Shown here piece by piece: positions 33,296-45,606 of a stretch of DNA of 64,000 bases. The notes beneath the pieces were generated by a model. It had not been told where the DNA came from and did no database searches. It saw only the letters and a list, made by a program, of their open reading frames with translations. Numbering within the stretch: the stretch's first letter is position 1; every line of letters begins with the position of its first letter. The position numbers were made by a program, and so were the translations under genes. The stretch covers positions 51,767,260-51,831,259 of the forward strand of contig CM055100.1 of the NCBI GenBank assembly GCA_029204225.1. Reading direction: 5' to 3'. This DNA is from Diphasiastrum complanatum (lineage: Eukaryota > Streptophyta > Lycopodiopsida > Lycopodiales > Lycopodiaceae).

Positions 33296-33546
33296 ATGAC
33301 ATTATGTGGAAGGCTTAAGTCCCCCATATTGTTGCAAAGGCAAGTCTTATACTGGTCTTTTGGTGCTATTTTCACTTGATTATACCCACTAAATTTGTCG
33401 AGGAAACTATAGGCCTCTTCTCCTGCTATTAGTTCAAGCACTCCTTCGGTAAAAGGTAAAGGCAAGTGGTCTTTCTTTGTGACCACATTAAGCTTCTTGA
33501 GATCTACATAGATGCATAGTTTCTCATTCTTCTTAGACACAATCAC
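33274..33546 (-). pseudogene. Gypsy RT N-terminal fragment
   Basis: Encodes IVSKKNEKLCIYVDLKKLN, PLPFTEGVLELIAG and SFLDKFSGYNQVKIA, the first RT blocks of Ty3/gypsy. The YxDD palm motif, thumb and RNase H are absent because the next sequence is already integrase, so an internal deletion has removed the middle of pol. Confidence 0.88.
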
Positions 33547-33595
33547 AATTGGGGATACCTAGTCGGTGCATTCTATTTCATATATAAATCCTGTG

Positions 33596-34413
33596 TCAAG
33601 TAGTGATCCTAGGTACATCTTTCGGTATCATCTTCTCTTCATAACGATGCAAGTCGAAGTAACTTAATGCTTGTTCATCAGAGTATTCCACATCATCTTC
33701 CAAGGTGATCACTGAGCACCAAGGGAGAAGTTCTTCTTCACAGGGTTCTGGGGGTGGCTCTAATGGGAGCCATGATAGTTCGACCATGTTCACCCCAATT
33801 TCGATCTCATCATCAAGGGTGATAGGTTTTCGATTTGTGGATTTCAATATAAGCCTTTGATTAGTTTCTCTAGGTAATGATATGGATCCTTTTACATAAA
33901 TCGTACGATTGACTATAGCTAGAGCTTCAATCCAATTTATTATATCAATATTAGAATATTGATGGATTCTTATTGGTTTGCGATGCTTCTTTTGGTCCTG
34001 GTCAATTGTGTGATCAGAAGTTGTCTTCTCTATTGGGCTAGTAGGCTTGATCATCCAAGTATTTGGATCAACCCTCATAGCTCGATCTCAGTTCTCAAGT
34101 GTAACAGTCTATATCCCAATCATGGTGTACTTTCACTAACTTCAACCATGGCCTTCCCAATAGAAGTCGATAGGATAAGGCTGCTTTTGTGGAGATTTAA
34201 AACAGTGAAGGTGATGACAAAGCGCAGATTCGTGACCTTCACATATACATTCTCCATGATTTCCATAGGCTTGACACAACTTTGATCAGCAAGTTTTATT
34301 GTAAAACTTTCATGCTTCAATGAACTTAGTCCCTGCTCTTGGTATATATGTGAAGACATAATGTTCACTCCTGAACCACCATCAATAATGGTGGCTACTA
34401 AGGGAAGGTTCAT
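33596..34413 (-). pseudogene. Gypsy aspartic protease and linker
   Basis: The frame 34413-34120 begins with LVATIIDGGSGVNIMS, the active-site motif of a gypsy pepsin-like protease (DGG in place of DTG/DSG, common in plant gypsy), followed by strands resembling VYVKVTNLRFVITFTV. The frame then shifts, and 34078-33596 encodes the protease-RT linker, rich in Glu and Pro (LEPPPEPCEEELLPW). It belongs with the Gag fragment at 35271 and RT at 33546. Confidence 0.82.
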
Positions 34414-34996
34414 GTGCTGAATGGGTAAGCTAACCTTACTCTTTTCATTCTCTCAAGTGGCACCTATCACCATCATGAATGGGTCATCGTCACTTTCTCC
34501 GTCCACGGAGGGTCTTATAGGTGCATCTTTTGCTCATAACCATGTGGTTAAGGCTTGGTGTACGGGTTTAGAACTTTTAATACATCACCTAAAGTATGGT
34601 GACCTGACTGGATAGTAGGGTGGTTAAGACCTCAGTTCCACTTTCTTCTGGTTTGAGAGAAGTAAAGGGTCCTTCATTGAATTCTGGATGGATAGATCCT
34701 TTTGAGTTCATGGGTGAAGTAGGTGCATTCACGGCTTGATTAAAAAGTTCAGCTAAATCCATAGGTTCTATTGGCTGATTAAGATCACCAATAGGAGCCT
34801 TAGCTTACTCTTCATGGATCCATTCTCTTACTTTGATGTAACTCTTCTTCTCTTTCTATGGATTTGGATCCTAGCCAGGTCCCGTATATCGAGAATGGCA
34901 TACTGTGTGGGGTTGACTGTGCTCCCCATCCAAGACTCTTTCTACGTTTGGGGGTTTCTTCAGTCTTTGGGCATGTGTCTAAACATAGGCAGGAAT

Positions 34997-35271
34997 TTAT
35001 AGTTTGTTGGCCTTGGTTCTCCTATCATGTATGATCGTCGCGAGATTGACAGGTGCATCAACTTGCGCCTCTACTAGTCGAGATGTACAATCTTTGTAAC
35101 AATGGCCATGGCCACACTCTCCACAGGTAGTGATATAAGTGCCTTTATAAGGACACCACACCCAGCGATGTGGTGCTTCTCTAAACAACCGTAACACTGG
35201 ATAGGTGCTCTGTTTCGATAAAAAAAGTTGTTGAGCGGTGAACAGGGGATAGACAGAAGCTTCAGTTCCAT
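34997..35271 (-). pseudogene. Gypsy Gag fragment with two zinc knuckles
   Basis: Two overlapping minus-strand frames together hold CYGCLEKHHIAGC and CGECGHGHCYKDC, two CCHC-type knuckles separated by about 12 residues, with a single frameshift between them. It lies upstream of the protease at 34413, in the order expected for Gag. The N-terminal Gag is not recognisable. Confidence 0.65.
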
Positions 35272-35599
35272 CTATATAAAAGCAAAGGAATCCTTGATCC
35301 TTAAGTACAAAACATATTTTCCAAATTGAATTCTAATTAGGATTGAGGATCTTGACTTGTTGTAGCAAAGTTTGCTAGAACAACTGGCAGTTCATCTGAG
35401 GGCCAGGTTGTCCCACTACTAAGGCTGGTGCTGCATTATTGGGTCCAGGTAGTACTAGGTGTTGTTGGGGTGCATGTTGGAATACGAGACGAGCCTCTGA
35501 TAATTTGTAACTTGAGGTCCATGTTGTTGCATCCTCCATTGATATTGTCTTGCAATGGGCTTGTATCCACAGATTGTCGTGAATGGATTCGTTTCGCAA

Positions 35600-36212
35600 A
35601 CAGATTGTTTTTTGTTTAGTTTTCTTATGCGGAAGCTTTCAGGATCCTAGGCATGCGACTACAGATCACAGAACATAAATCATTCTAGCAATCAAGATGA
35701 CAAAAAACAAGGAGATGGAGAAGAGAGCAGTTGCACTATCAGTTTTTAAATTTGGAGCGAGATGGTCAGTGTCTCGCTCGTTGGCGGCCTGACACTCAGC
35801 TCAATCATTGTGTTCTGCTCGTTGGTAGACTTTCATGCACAGCTGTTTTTGTTTCTCTATCTTTTTCTTTTCTTCTCTTTTTCTGCTCTTTCTTGTGTTG
35901 ATCCACAAGATATCTCCACTGTGTGGAGTTTACAAGATAGCTAAACAGAGAACTACAAGAGTAGGTAACGTTAATCAACTAGTTAGTTATTCTCTGTTAT
36001 TGCTAACTCTTTCAGCTGAGCGTGAAGTAAAAGACACCATGCCCGTTGAGCTGCCATCTGGCAGCGTGAAATATTTTTCTTCATTTTCTTTGTGTCGTGT
36101 CTTTTGGTCCTCGAGGTATGTTTGACTTTCACGAACCACTTCGTTTGACTTTCGTTTCGTTTCGCTTCGTGTCGCTTCACGACAAAGTTGTAGGAGTTCA
36201 CAATTTCTGACA
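35600..36212 (-). repeat. Probable 3' LTR of the minus-strand copia
   Basis: On the minus strand, TGTCAGAAATTGTG begins at 36212 right after the purine-rich AAGAGGGAG, the expected polypurine tract. About 30-95 bp inside it lies a block of GTTCGTGAAAGTCAAAC and ACGAAACGAAAG words resembling 12065-12200. The far border (about 35600) is not fixed; no second LTR copy was seen beyond 39198. Confidence 0.5.
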
Positions 36213-36242
36213 CTCCCTCTTGAACCTTGCAACTTTGTATGT

Positions 36243-37651
36243 TTAATCCAATTGTCTTTCTTTGCTTTGCGAAGAGTCGAGCAGCTTCGTGAGCAGATCT
36301 GCAATCATGTCTTCAAACTTTATGTACTGGATTTGGAGCTCTCCTTTCGAGATCAAATCTCGAATATGATGGTACTTCAGAGGTATACGTTTTGTCTTTG
36401 AATGGAAGACAGAATCCTGGGATAGATATATGGCACTTTGAGAATCCATCATCATCATGCATGGTTCTCCTTGTGGTATGCCAATTGCCTCCAACATCAT
36501 CTGCAACCAAACTACCTCGTTCGCCATCTTTGAAGCTGTGACAAATTAAGCTTCGCATGAGGATTGAGCTACCAAGGTTTGCTTTTTGCATATCCAGTTG
36601 ATTGCTACTCCGCACGCCATTGAGCATCCTCATATCACAGACTTGATGTCATCTCTGCAGCTTGCCTAGCTTGCATTACTATAGTGGTGCAGCTCGAATC
36701 CTTCTCTTTTGTTGTCTGCTTTGTACGTTAATCCCATGTTCTGGGTACCCTTCAAATATTGTAGGATTCGTTTTGCCATTTGCCAATGCGCCATGCCAGG
36801 ATTGGAAGAGAATTGGCTTAAAGCATAGACAGAGTAAACCAAGTCGGGTCTGGTACAAATTGTATGATATATCTGACTACCGATTAGGTTTTGGTAGGGT
36901 ATAACTTCCATCTTCTATTTTTCTTCCTCTATTTTCAGGCAATCCTACTTCGTCAATTTTGCTCCAGCTATCATTGGTGTGGCTTTTTCTTTGTAGTCCA
37001 TCATTTGATACTGCTTCAGCACTTTTCTGGCATATTCTGACTAACTCAAATGCATTTTGCCTTTTATTCGATCTCTTCTAATCTCCAGTCCAAGGCATTT
37101 CGTTGCTTTTCCCAGATCTGTGATTTCATAATTTTCAGAAAATCTGACTCTTTGTGTTCTTGATTAGCATCAAGGAGTTTCCTATCATAAGAGAATCATT
37201 CACGAAAATAGTCAGAATCACAAAGTTTCTTCCTATTCTCTTTATGTAGACATTGCAGTCTGGTAGTGTAGGAGTGAAGTCTAGAGACTTCAGAAGATTG
37301 TCGAGCTTCTTGTACCAATCTCATGATGTCTGCTTCAGACCATAAATGCATCTCTACAACCGACAGACATATTGTCGATTGTCGGGGTCGTCAAATCCTT
37401 CAGGCTGCTTCATGAATATTTCTTCCTCTAGATCTCCGTGGAGAAAGGCTGTCTTTACATCAATCTGATGAATTTCCAGATTGTGTTGAGTAGCATATGC
37501 AAAGAGCAGTCAAATGCTTGTCATCTTGACCATCAACGAATACGTGTCGAAATAATCGACTCCGTACCTTTGTGTGTAGCCCTTTGCAACAAGCCTTGCT
37601 TTGTAACGTCCAACAGTACCATCTGATTTCATTTTTCTTTTGTATACCCAC
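36243..37651 (-). pseudogene. Copia RT and RNase H, multiply frameshifted
   Basis: From 37651 downward, pieces in changing frames match RT fingers (RYKARLVAKGYTQ-like), FLHGDLEEEIFMKQP-like, then the thumb and connection region (36911-36666: YQNLIGSQIYHTICTRPDL, WQMAKRILQYLKGT). RNase H follows (36527-36243: MANEVVWLQMMLE, MMDSQSAIYLSQ, HSKTKRIPLKYHHIRDLI, MIADLLTKLLD). Several stops and frameshifts show that it is dead. Confidence 0.88.
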
Positions 37652-37799
37652 TTGTAGTCGACGATCTTTTTATTTTTGGACAGTGGTTCTAGTGTCTATG
37701 CCTCGTTTCACCTCATTGGTTCGATCTCCTCTGACATTGCCTGCTTCCACATTTCATTAGAATTTAGAAAATTTCGTGCTCTTGTACTCACCTCCATTA

Positions 37800-38388
37800 T
37801 CAGATCTGATGCTCTGAATCTTCTTTGAGGTGTGTCTCTCTGCAAATGCCACGAACTTCTTGAAAGAGTCAAACACTTCAGATTTTTTCTTTAGGTAGTA
37901 GATCATTGTCATTCGGCTGTAGTCATCAATGAACGTTTAGAAATGCCTCGATCTTGAGAGCAAATCCACTTTCATCGATCCACATACATCTGACTGGATG
38001 AGCTCAAGAACTTCTCTAGCTCTTCTTCCCTCATTTGTGAATGGATTTCGATGTTGTTTGCCTTTTTGACAGGTTTGCAGAACTCAGCATCGGGTCTGGA
38101 TATCTTCATACCAATGACTATGTCTTTCTTGCACATGTCATACAGGCCCCTCATATTCAAATGTTACATTCTTCTGTGCCAGAGCTGATCTTCATTTTCT
38201 AATGCATTTAGTATGCTATCAGAACTACTGCTTATCTTGGCTTGGTAGAGATTTCCTTCTCTGCATCCAACCAGCCTTGCAGTTTGACAGTCGTATTGAC
38301 CGTCAAAAGCCATTTTGGCTGTAAAATATAGGCTTTTTAAAAAATTGGCCATCATAGCATTCAGCCACATACAGTTCAAAAATGTCAT
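37800..38388 (-). pseudogene. Copia pre-integrase and integrase start
   Basis: The frame 38388-38164 ends with ENEDQLWHRRM and continues after one stop as HLNMRGLYDMCKK...ISRPDAEFCK (38160-37972), the HHCC zinc domain preceding integrase. Below it, frames resembling VFDSFKKFVAFAERH and DNGGEY are scrambled by frameshifts. Confidence 0.75.
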
Positions 38389-38805
38389 TTTGACATGTGT
38401 CTTTGTTTTTTACTTGTATGGATTCACAATAAATATAATATGCACATCACGTGAAGCTTCAGAAAAATTTCAGCACAAACTATCACATTCATGATTCAAC
38501 TTTCAGCCCTTCCAACTTCGTGGCTCATCTTTCAAATTAGTACCCATCTCTAGACTATCAAATATCATTTTAGATTTCAAAGAAAAATGATTTGTCAACC
38601 GTCATTGAAAAAAAAGCATGACAGGCAACCTTGACCGTCAAACTACAAGGCTACATCCAACTGTTAGCAATTTGTTTGTTGTTTTCTCGATCATTCGGCA
38701 TGTATTGTCATCGAACAGTACTCGAATTTCAAAATCTATCATCTTGGAGACTGATAACATGTCTTTTCTCAGTGAAGGTACATAGAGTGCTCTTGGCAGC
38801 TCTGC

Positions 38806-39198
38806 TTAACCTGACAGTGTTCGCAGCTGTAGAGTCCCGATGCCCTTGACATCGTGTCGGCTCCCATCACCTTGAATCACTGCTCTGTTGTTTTCAAGTT
38901 CTCTGAAGTTGATCAAGATTCTTTTGTTGCAGGTGATGTGTGATTTTGCTCCTGAATCAATGACTACATCATAGTCTTGCTCAGTGTAGCTTGTTGAAAC
39001 TTCATCTAGTATTGTGAAAGCTTCATCACCTTTGTCTGCATCCTTGGATGACTCTGCAACATTTGCTTTGTCAGCTTTGGTTTTTCTTTTTGGGTTGATT
39101 CTGCAATCGTATGCAAATTTCCCCATTTTCTTGCAATGCATGCAAGATATTGTTGGATTGAACCAGCATTTGTTGGCTGTGTGTCTATGCTGGTTCAT
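38806..39198 (-). pseudogene. Copia Gag zinc knuckle and protease
   Basis: A 130-codon frame with CMHCKKMGKFAYDC (His of the CCHC knuckle replaced by Lys or Phe), a Lys/Asp-rich linker and the protease active site DVVIDSGAKSHIT. Upstream Gag is missing: sequence above 39200 belongs to a different, plus-strand element. A 400-bp gap to the pre-integrase piece (38389-38805) shows no clear motif. Confidence 0.82.
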
Positions 39199-39889
39199 CT
39201 ATCTAAAAAATAAAAGGGGGTTGTTTCCAAACTATAGGGGATATTCCACCCCATATAGACTATTTAGGCAACATTCCCTCTATATTCCAAGAGGTCGGTC
39301 CATGCAGCTTAAATGTGTGCATATATACAAAATGATAGAACTTCAGTGCTCATAAACATGTGAGATCTACTTTGAGTTTGTGGTGCATCTCCAAGGTTGA
39401 TCCAAATATGGAGTATGATAGCTTGCTAGAACGTTAGTGAAGTCTAGTTTGTGTTGCAATTGGATATGTCTAGTGAAAGTTATAGCCATTTGAATCAAGG
39501 TAGGTAGGGCACCTAGCCTGGTTGGACACATCGATTTTGACTCACATATAGCTTATTTGATCAAAAAATCCATGTTCTAGCTTACCAATCTTGACTAGGT
39601 GAGATTTTGAGTATACAAATAAGGTAGATTTGTGACTTTTCAGGCATCTTTGAGTGCTCCACATGTGCTTAGAAGAAAGTGGATCAAACTCTTGTTGTGT
39701 CTCTTTTGTTAAAAGAAGATAGATCTAGTTTGAGTGAAATTGTCAAAGCTATTGAGATTGTAATCTCAAATTTGTTGCACGGTCTCAATTGATCTTGGTT
39801 GTACACGATTATCAAAGCATTTTTTGAGAGAGAAGCAACACTTGTACTTGTTTTTTGTGTTCTTCACAAGTCAATTTCTCTAGTGATTA
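39199..39889 (+). other. Probable 5' LTR and leader of the plus-strand copia
   Basis: It precedes the Gag start at 39890. No border or primer site could be fixed. Confidence 0.35.
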
Positions 39890-41060
39890 TGGCATCCATG
39901 GGATTCTTTCTCTTGGAGCAAGGAGAGAGATTGAACACTTCCAATCATTCTAGGATGGATTCAATTTTGATTCTCCAAAATGAAATGGATATAGTACTTG
40001 GAATTGAGGAGGAACCTCAAGTACTCCAAGAAGTACAAGGGTACAAGAAAAGGAAAAGGAAATCCCTTCATTGCATTAAGATGAATGTCTCAAATGAAGT
40101 TTGAGAGAGATTAGTGGTTGCACCTCAGCCAAGGAGGCTTGGGACACTCTCAAAGCCATCTATGAAGCCAAGAATACTTCTAGACTTCTCATTCTTGGGA
40201 ACCAAATTTTTCAAAGTTATCAAAAGAGTGATGAGAGTGCTTCCAATTTTGTCATGAGAGTCAAGGATATTCATAGAGAGCTTGCATGCATAGGTGATCA
40301 TCTCAATCAAAGTGAATTAGTTCAAGTCATCCTTAACGGACTGAAAGATGAGTTTGAAAACATTTTTCGATCCTATGCAATCAAGGAGGAGCTTCCAAGC
40401 TTGGAGGCACTTGAGTCCTCAGTTCTGAAGAATGTAGGCAAGAGAACAATCTCATGAGATTCAACAAGCTTTCATTGAAGGATGGTGGAGAAGACAAAGC
40501 TCTATTCACCAAGGACAAGCCAAAGGGGAGGAGTAGAGGACAATAACAACATTTCAAGAAGGACAAAGACAAAGCCAAGGATGGAGATGAAGACCATTTG
40601 CATTCAATCTAAGTGCCTATGATCCATCTTTGTACATAAAGTTTGTAAATAACACGTGCTATATTTTTTTTGAATCATGACAAGAAAGAAACTCACAAAA
40701 TGCCAAGGCCCCATGGAAGGCATGTGCTTTGGCTAAAGCACCTAGTTGTCTTTCTCAAGATCTAGCACAAAGGCATCAAAGTCCTTGTAATATCTTCACT
40801 CAAGAGGGAACTCTTCAAGTGTAAGAAGCAATCATTATTTTACTATCTTTGAATCCTTTATAGTGGTGTTAGTAGACATGATGTGACTTGTCTATTATCT
40901 TGTTTAACATGGTATGTAGATATGCCAAGACAATGAAGTTGAATGCTTTCCAATCTCCATCTTTAATTTGTTGATAAAGCAACTTCATGTGATAACTATG
41001 ATGCTTTGATGGAATACAAAACTTTGGAGTTTTGTGATTTTCCAGGATATCATGTCATTA
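39890..41060 (+). pseudogene. Copia Gag of the 58.7-63.2 kb family, decayed
   Basis: Encodes MASMGFFLLEQGERLN, ILQNEMDIVLGIE and YKKRKRKSLHCIKMNVSNEV, then after a frameshift (40101) CTSAKEAWDTLKAIYEAKN, SDESASNFVMRVKDIHREL and NGLKDEFENIFRSYAI. These parallel the intact Gag at 60176. The zinc knuckle and protease are not evident. From about 40850 to 41005 the DNA matches 61680-61840, the unassigned part of the intact frame (TTAGTAGACATGA; GACAATGAA; GTTGATAAAGCAA). It is a relative of the young element, now broken. Confidence 0.85.
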
Positions 41061-41682
41061 GTATATGGTTGGTATATCCATCTACTTATTCTCGGATTTT
41101 GTGCAAGTAAGATTAATTACTTCATCCGTGAGTTGGATGATTATGTTTTTTTATGTTTTGAAGTTGTTTTAAAAATAGGTGAATCATACTCTATATATCC
41201 GCAATGAAGTTTTGAGCATCATTGGATCCAAAATAACATTAACTACAAGATTAGAGAAATGATGAAAAATATTTGTTATCATTAGCATGCATAGTCTTGG
41301 CAATCTTGGTATGCATAATCCTTGTGATACTGATAACATGATGGATCTTTCTGAAGTCGGGTTTTTCTCAAGGAGCATTTCACCATCATAGCACCGCCAT
41401 TGGTTCCTTTCGTGCTTGAAGAAGATCCTTTATCCCAAAGCTCCTTTTGCCAATGGCCAATGACAAAAGGTGCTAGGATGGTGAAATGCTCTTCATGTGT
41501 TTGGGAATGGATTTCCATCAAGGAAATCTTGTCATGGTTATGGTGATCTTGCATTAGCTTTAGGTTTATTCGTTGGTTTTCCCACTAAATCCATGTTGAA
41601 GGATCCATTTAAGAAGCTAAGATTAGTTCTTATAGTTAAGGATAGATCTAGCATACCTTATCAAGCTAATTTATGAGGGGCA

Positions 41683-42370
41683 TGAAAAATGCAAAATATT
41701 AGCTTGATTAAGCCTTGTAAATACATATGTACATAGGTGGATCCCACATGTGTGAGAAAAGCCTAGTTTCAATAGGTCCATTTGTCATCATTATTCTAGG
41801 CCTTTCTTCAAGATTATATGTGTTAAAACAACAAATTAAGTTTCTAAGTCTTGTAGGAAGTATGCAATGATTCGACCAAAATTGGTAGAGGTAAAAAAGC
41901 GACGAGAGGTAGCTCACACGTGTGAAATCTGTAGACCCCAACTTGAGCTCAGCCATTATGCATATGTTCTTATGCATGCATTTCTTTAAGTAGAATGCAT
42001 TAATTATCACTTGTGGTTTGTTCTATATTCTCACTCCATACATCAAGATTTGGTTCACACCTATGAACCCTTTTTTTATCAATTTACAATTTTGTTTAGA
42101 TTGCTTTTGCTTACATATCAAGATTGTGTCATTTCTAGCTTTGTATATTGATAGAAATGAAGATTACCGTAATCTCGTGGATGAATCAATCAATTTATGA
42201 TTCTAAGTGTCATAAACTTTTACATATATGTCTATGTTATCAACATATGGCCGATGTGTGAATGTCTTGAAGAATAAGAGGGAGCAACTAATGCAAATCA
42301 TGTGTACATAGATGGTAGACCTCACACGCAAGGAAACATTGCAGGGTTGATCAATAGTTAAATAGGGGGA
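41683..42370 (+). repeat. Probable 3' LTR of the 39.9-kb copia
   Basis: Just before 41683, ATCAAGCTAATTTATGAGGGG parallels the tract before the 3' LTR at 62542. The start TGAAAAATGCAAAATATTAG...AGCTTGATTAA and GTGGATCCCACATGTGTGAG at about 41730-41750 parallel the young LTR start. TCACACGTGTGA lies at 41914-41925. The right border is estimated. Confidence 0.55.
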
Positions 42371-43280
42371 AAAGATAGAACAAATTGTTTATTTGAAGAG
42401 TGTGAAGGACATGAACCTGATACACAGCACAGTATGTGGTGGTTGCAGCGACAAGAAGTTTATCTGCAAGAGAGGAATTATTTGGGTACTATTCATTTCG
42501 AAGGAGGATACTTGCTTGTAGGATATGAGAATCAACTGGATTACCTCTAGATGTTTCACTTGGTCATCCTCGATGGCAAAGGTAGTTTTTGTAGTCTTCC
42601 ATGGTTGTATATCTTATGACCTCAACACAAAGTTATTTGATCGATTTTCCATTTTGTAAATGTGATTCAGCTTATTGATTTTAGGGTTTAAGTTTTACTT
42701 TTGTGTATATTCTACAAGTTCATGGTGTTTTAAGTGATTGTAGCTTGCATGACTACAATTCCACTCAATTATTCACAGACCTAGCTTGCATATTTATTTA
42801 GCATAGCTGTATGGCATAAAATTGTTGTTCTAGAATATGCATGTTATTAAAATGTTATTTAGAATGTATTTTATAAAATATAACTGTTAGCATAGTTAGA
42901 TTCCGAGCAATGTATGTTTGTTTTGATTTCTAATTGAATCTATTTTTGTGAACTTATTTTGCTAGTATAAGATGAGCTAGTGTATTCATTATTGATTAAT
43001 TTCCATGCATTTGGTTGTTAATGGTCTCATTTTTCATCATTGGTTATGGATAGCAGATAAATGATAGAGATGAAAAATTTTCATTCCCAATCCTCAACAT
43101 AGACCTCATATTTCACAATTATCAAAAGAATATATTAACTTGATAGAGGGAGCACATGAACTATATATATCAAACACTATATTTTGACATTGGATGTCCT
43201 TGATTTTATTTTTTTCTTCTCTCATTTTGTTATACTTTTGGTGTTTATGCATCTTTTGTGATTAATTATATATGCTATTT

Positions 43281-43284
<4 letters not shown>

Positions 43285-43362
<78 letters not shown>
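43285..43362. repeat. (GA)n microsatellite, 78 bp
   Basis: A pure GA run of 39 units. Confidence 0.97.
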
Positions 43363-43364
<2 letters not shown>

Positions 43365-43922
43365 CATGTAAAATATAAATACAAGCAAATGTAGACAAAT
43401 GTAGTGTGACTCCTCTCATATTCAATGCCAAAAATGAGAAATGCATAATGGATGAGGCTCAACCTATATAATGGCTCAATAGGCCGCACCTAAAGGTCTA
43501 CAACATAGGGTTTCATCTTGAATCACAACCATCCATTACATCAATGGTCTAGAGTCATCCACTTGATAATTTACCACTAGAATTGTATTTTATGTACACT
43601 AAAAATAAATAACTAATATCTGAGCACCAACTTAGTCCTTTTCATGATGAGAGACCACACTTTGGCTTTCGATCAAACTATCTAATAGGCCTCCAAGTTT
43701 GCCTCTAAATTTGTATTTCATTGTGTTAAAGATAGTATAATGGTAGTTGTCTTACCTATTATAAGCATTCAATTCTTTCAATCATGTTATAACCATCACC
43801 TTGCAAAGAGTATATGATTCACTTCTTTGACAATCTCATGAACACAATTCATTATGAAAATTGTATTCCCAACCACAGAGCATATTTCAACACGTCGAGC
43901 TTTTCTTCCTTGCCATCACTAA

Positions 43923-43925
<3 letters not shown>

Positions 43926-43964
<39 letters not shown>
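43926..43964. repeat. (TC)n microsatellite, 39 bp
   Basis: A pure TC run shorter than the others in the window. Confidence 0.95.
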
Positions 43965-43966
<2 letters not shown>

Positions 43967-45606
43967 GGTGATCTCTAGTTTTATGCTGAATGTTAAGTTA
44001 CTTTCTAGCCTAACAAAATAATTGAGACACCAATTTTCACCAACCTCATATACTATTTTCCTTTACTCAAGGTTAGACCAGCTAGCTCTAGTTAATCAAC
44101 TCACACTTTATGAACAAGTTCATACCATCTTATTATGATCAAGATGTTGATTGTACATTGGAGTAACTTAGATCAACTAGCAAGGTCCTAGTTCTGAATG
44201 CTTCAATATTGTTTGAGCTTTTCATTCAATCATTCATTATGTTCAGCTCAATTGAATCTCTTGTCAATGAGTACAGAATATGTGCTGTTTCACGACTTGG
44301 AAAAGTACCCACATTGAAGCTGTTCCATGGGAATCGGGATTGTATATCAAACTTAACCCATAAAGGAAAATTAGATCTCCTGATAGGACCCCTACACCTT
44401 AATGATTGCTCTAGACAGGCTAACTGGTGCTTGTCTGCTTATCCCCAGATTGTGTTCCCTCTTCCAAGTGTCCGTACATTTTATGTATATATAGTATTGC
44501 AAGTCAACCAAAAGCAAAGTTTAGTTGTCTTAGACAAGTTGAAATTTTCACCAGTCTCCCAAAATATTCCAACTCAGTCAAAGAGCCTAGGGCAGAGAGC
44601 AAGGAGATGATAAACTCATAACCACACCTAGATGTGTACTTGAAAGAATTAACAATGCATAGTCACTAATGAGTAATAACATGCATACTAATAACATGAC
44701 TACATGAAGTAACGCCTAGAACCAACTCTTCATTGTGACACTCAATGCATGACTCAGTGTCTTAAAAATTGCATCTATCAATAATCATCTAAGTTGCGTT
44801 CTACACAGGCTAAATAGGCTATACTATGTCCAGTCAGAAGCTTGTAAAAACCCTTAAAAAACGTCTTTTGAAATTGACTACCGTTAACACAAGCAATGAG
44901 CCACTCACAAAACATAAGCCACTGTTTTGAAACCAATGCGGCTTGCAAATGAAAAATTCTCCGGGATTTCAAAATGTTGCTGAGCCGTACCAATATTAGT
45001 AGGTTGTACCAAGAATTCAGTGCTGACTTGGCAAGACAGCACTACTTAAGAATTTTAGTTGCATGCTTGATCCAGAGCAACTTCTCACCAAACTAAACTG
45101 CAGTGTAAACAATAAAGGGCTTACCAAGTCCAAAGGAAAGCTGTAGTTCTTATCAAAGTTCAGATCAGGTACTATGTGCTTACCGGCTTAGATAACTATC
45201 TGCATTTCAATACAACGCTATCCATTTCAATGAAATCTCATGGATTTCATGTAGCTGCAATAGTTCCAACACTGAAATATCACCTGGCCTAGAGGAATTT
45301 TTCAGGTAAGCTACTCTCAAACAACAAGGAGGTGTACCTGAGGGACATACAAAGTTACTCTTCATACAGCAGAGTGAACTTTGAAAGTTCTACTGTTCGT
45401 TTTGCCTCCATTAAGGCCAGAGCAAATCTGTTGAGACTAGCAAGATTCCAAAGACTTTACAGCAAAAGTGTTATAAATTCATGCACTGCGATTTTGCCAT
45501 TCTTTTGTCTGCATATAAAAGGATCCACACAAGGGATCTCACTCTGAAATAACCCGCTTGTTATCAAACAAATGCACTTCATTTCCTGTATACAATCACA
45601 TGTTCT

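Larger units (their letters stand above)
42371..45606. other. Long AT-rich intergenic stretch downstream of ASF1
   Basis: No recognisable gene. The longest frame, 44209-44610 (133 codons, plus strand), has no known motif. The part near 45300-45606 may carry the ASF1 3' UTR. Confidence 0.45.

Noticed and set aside
44209-44610. 133-codon plus-strand frame downstream of ASF1
   Set aside because: No recognisable domain, no supporting splice structure, and ordinary length for chance in AT-rich DNA.
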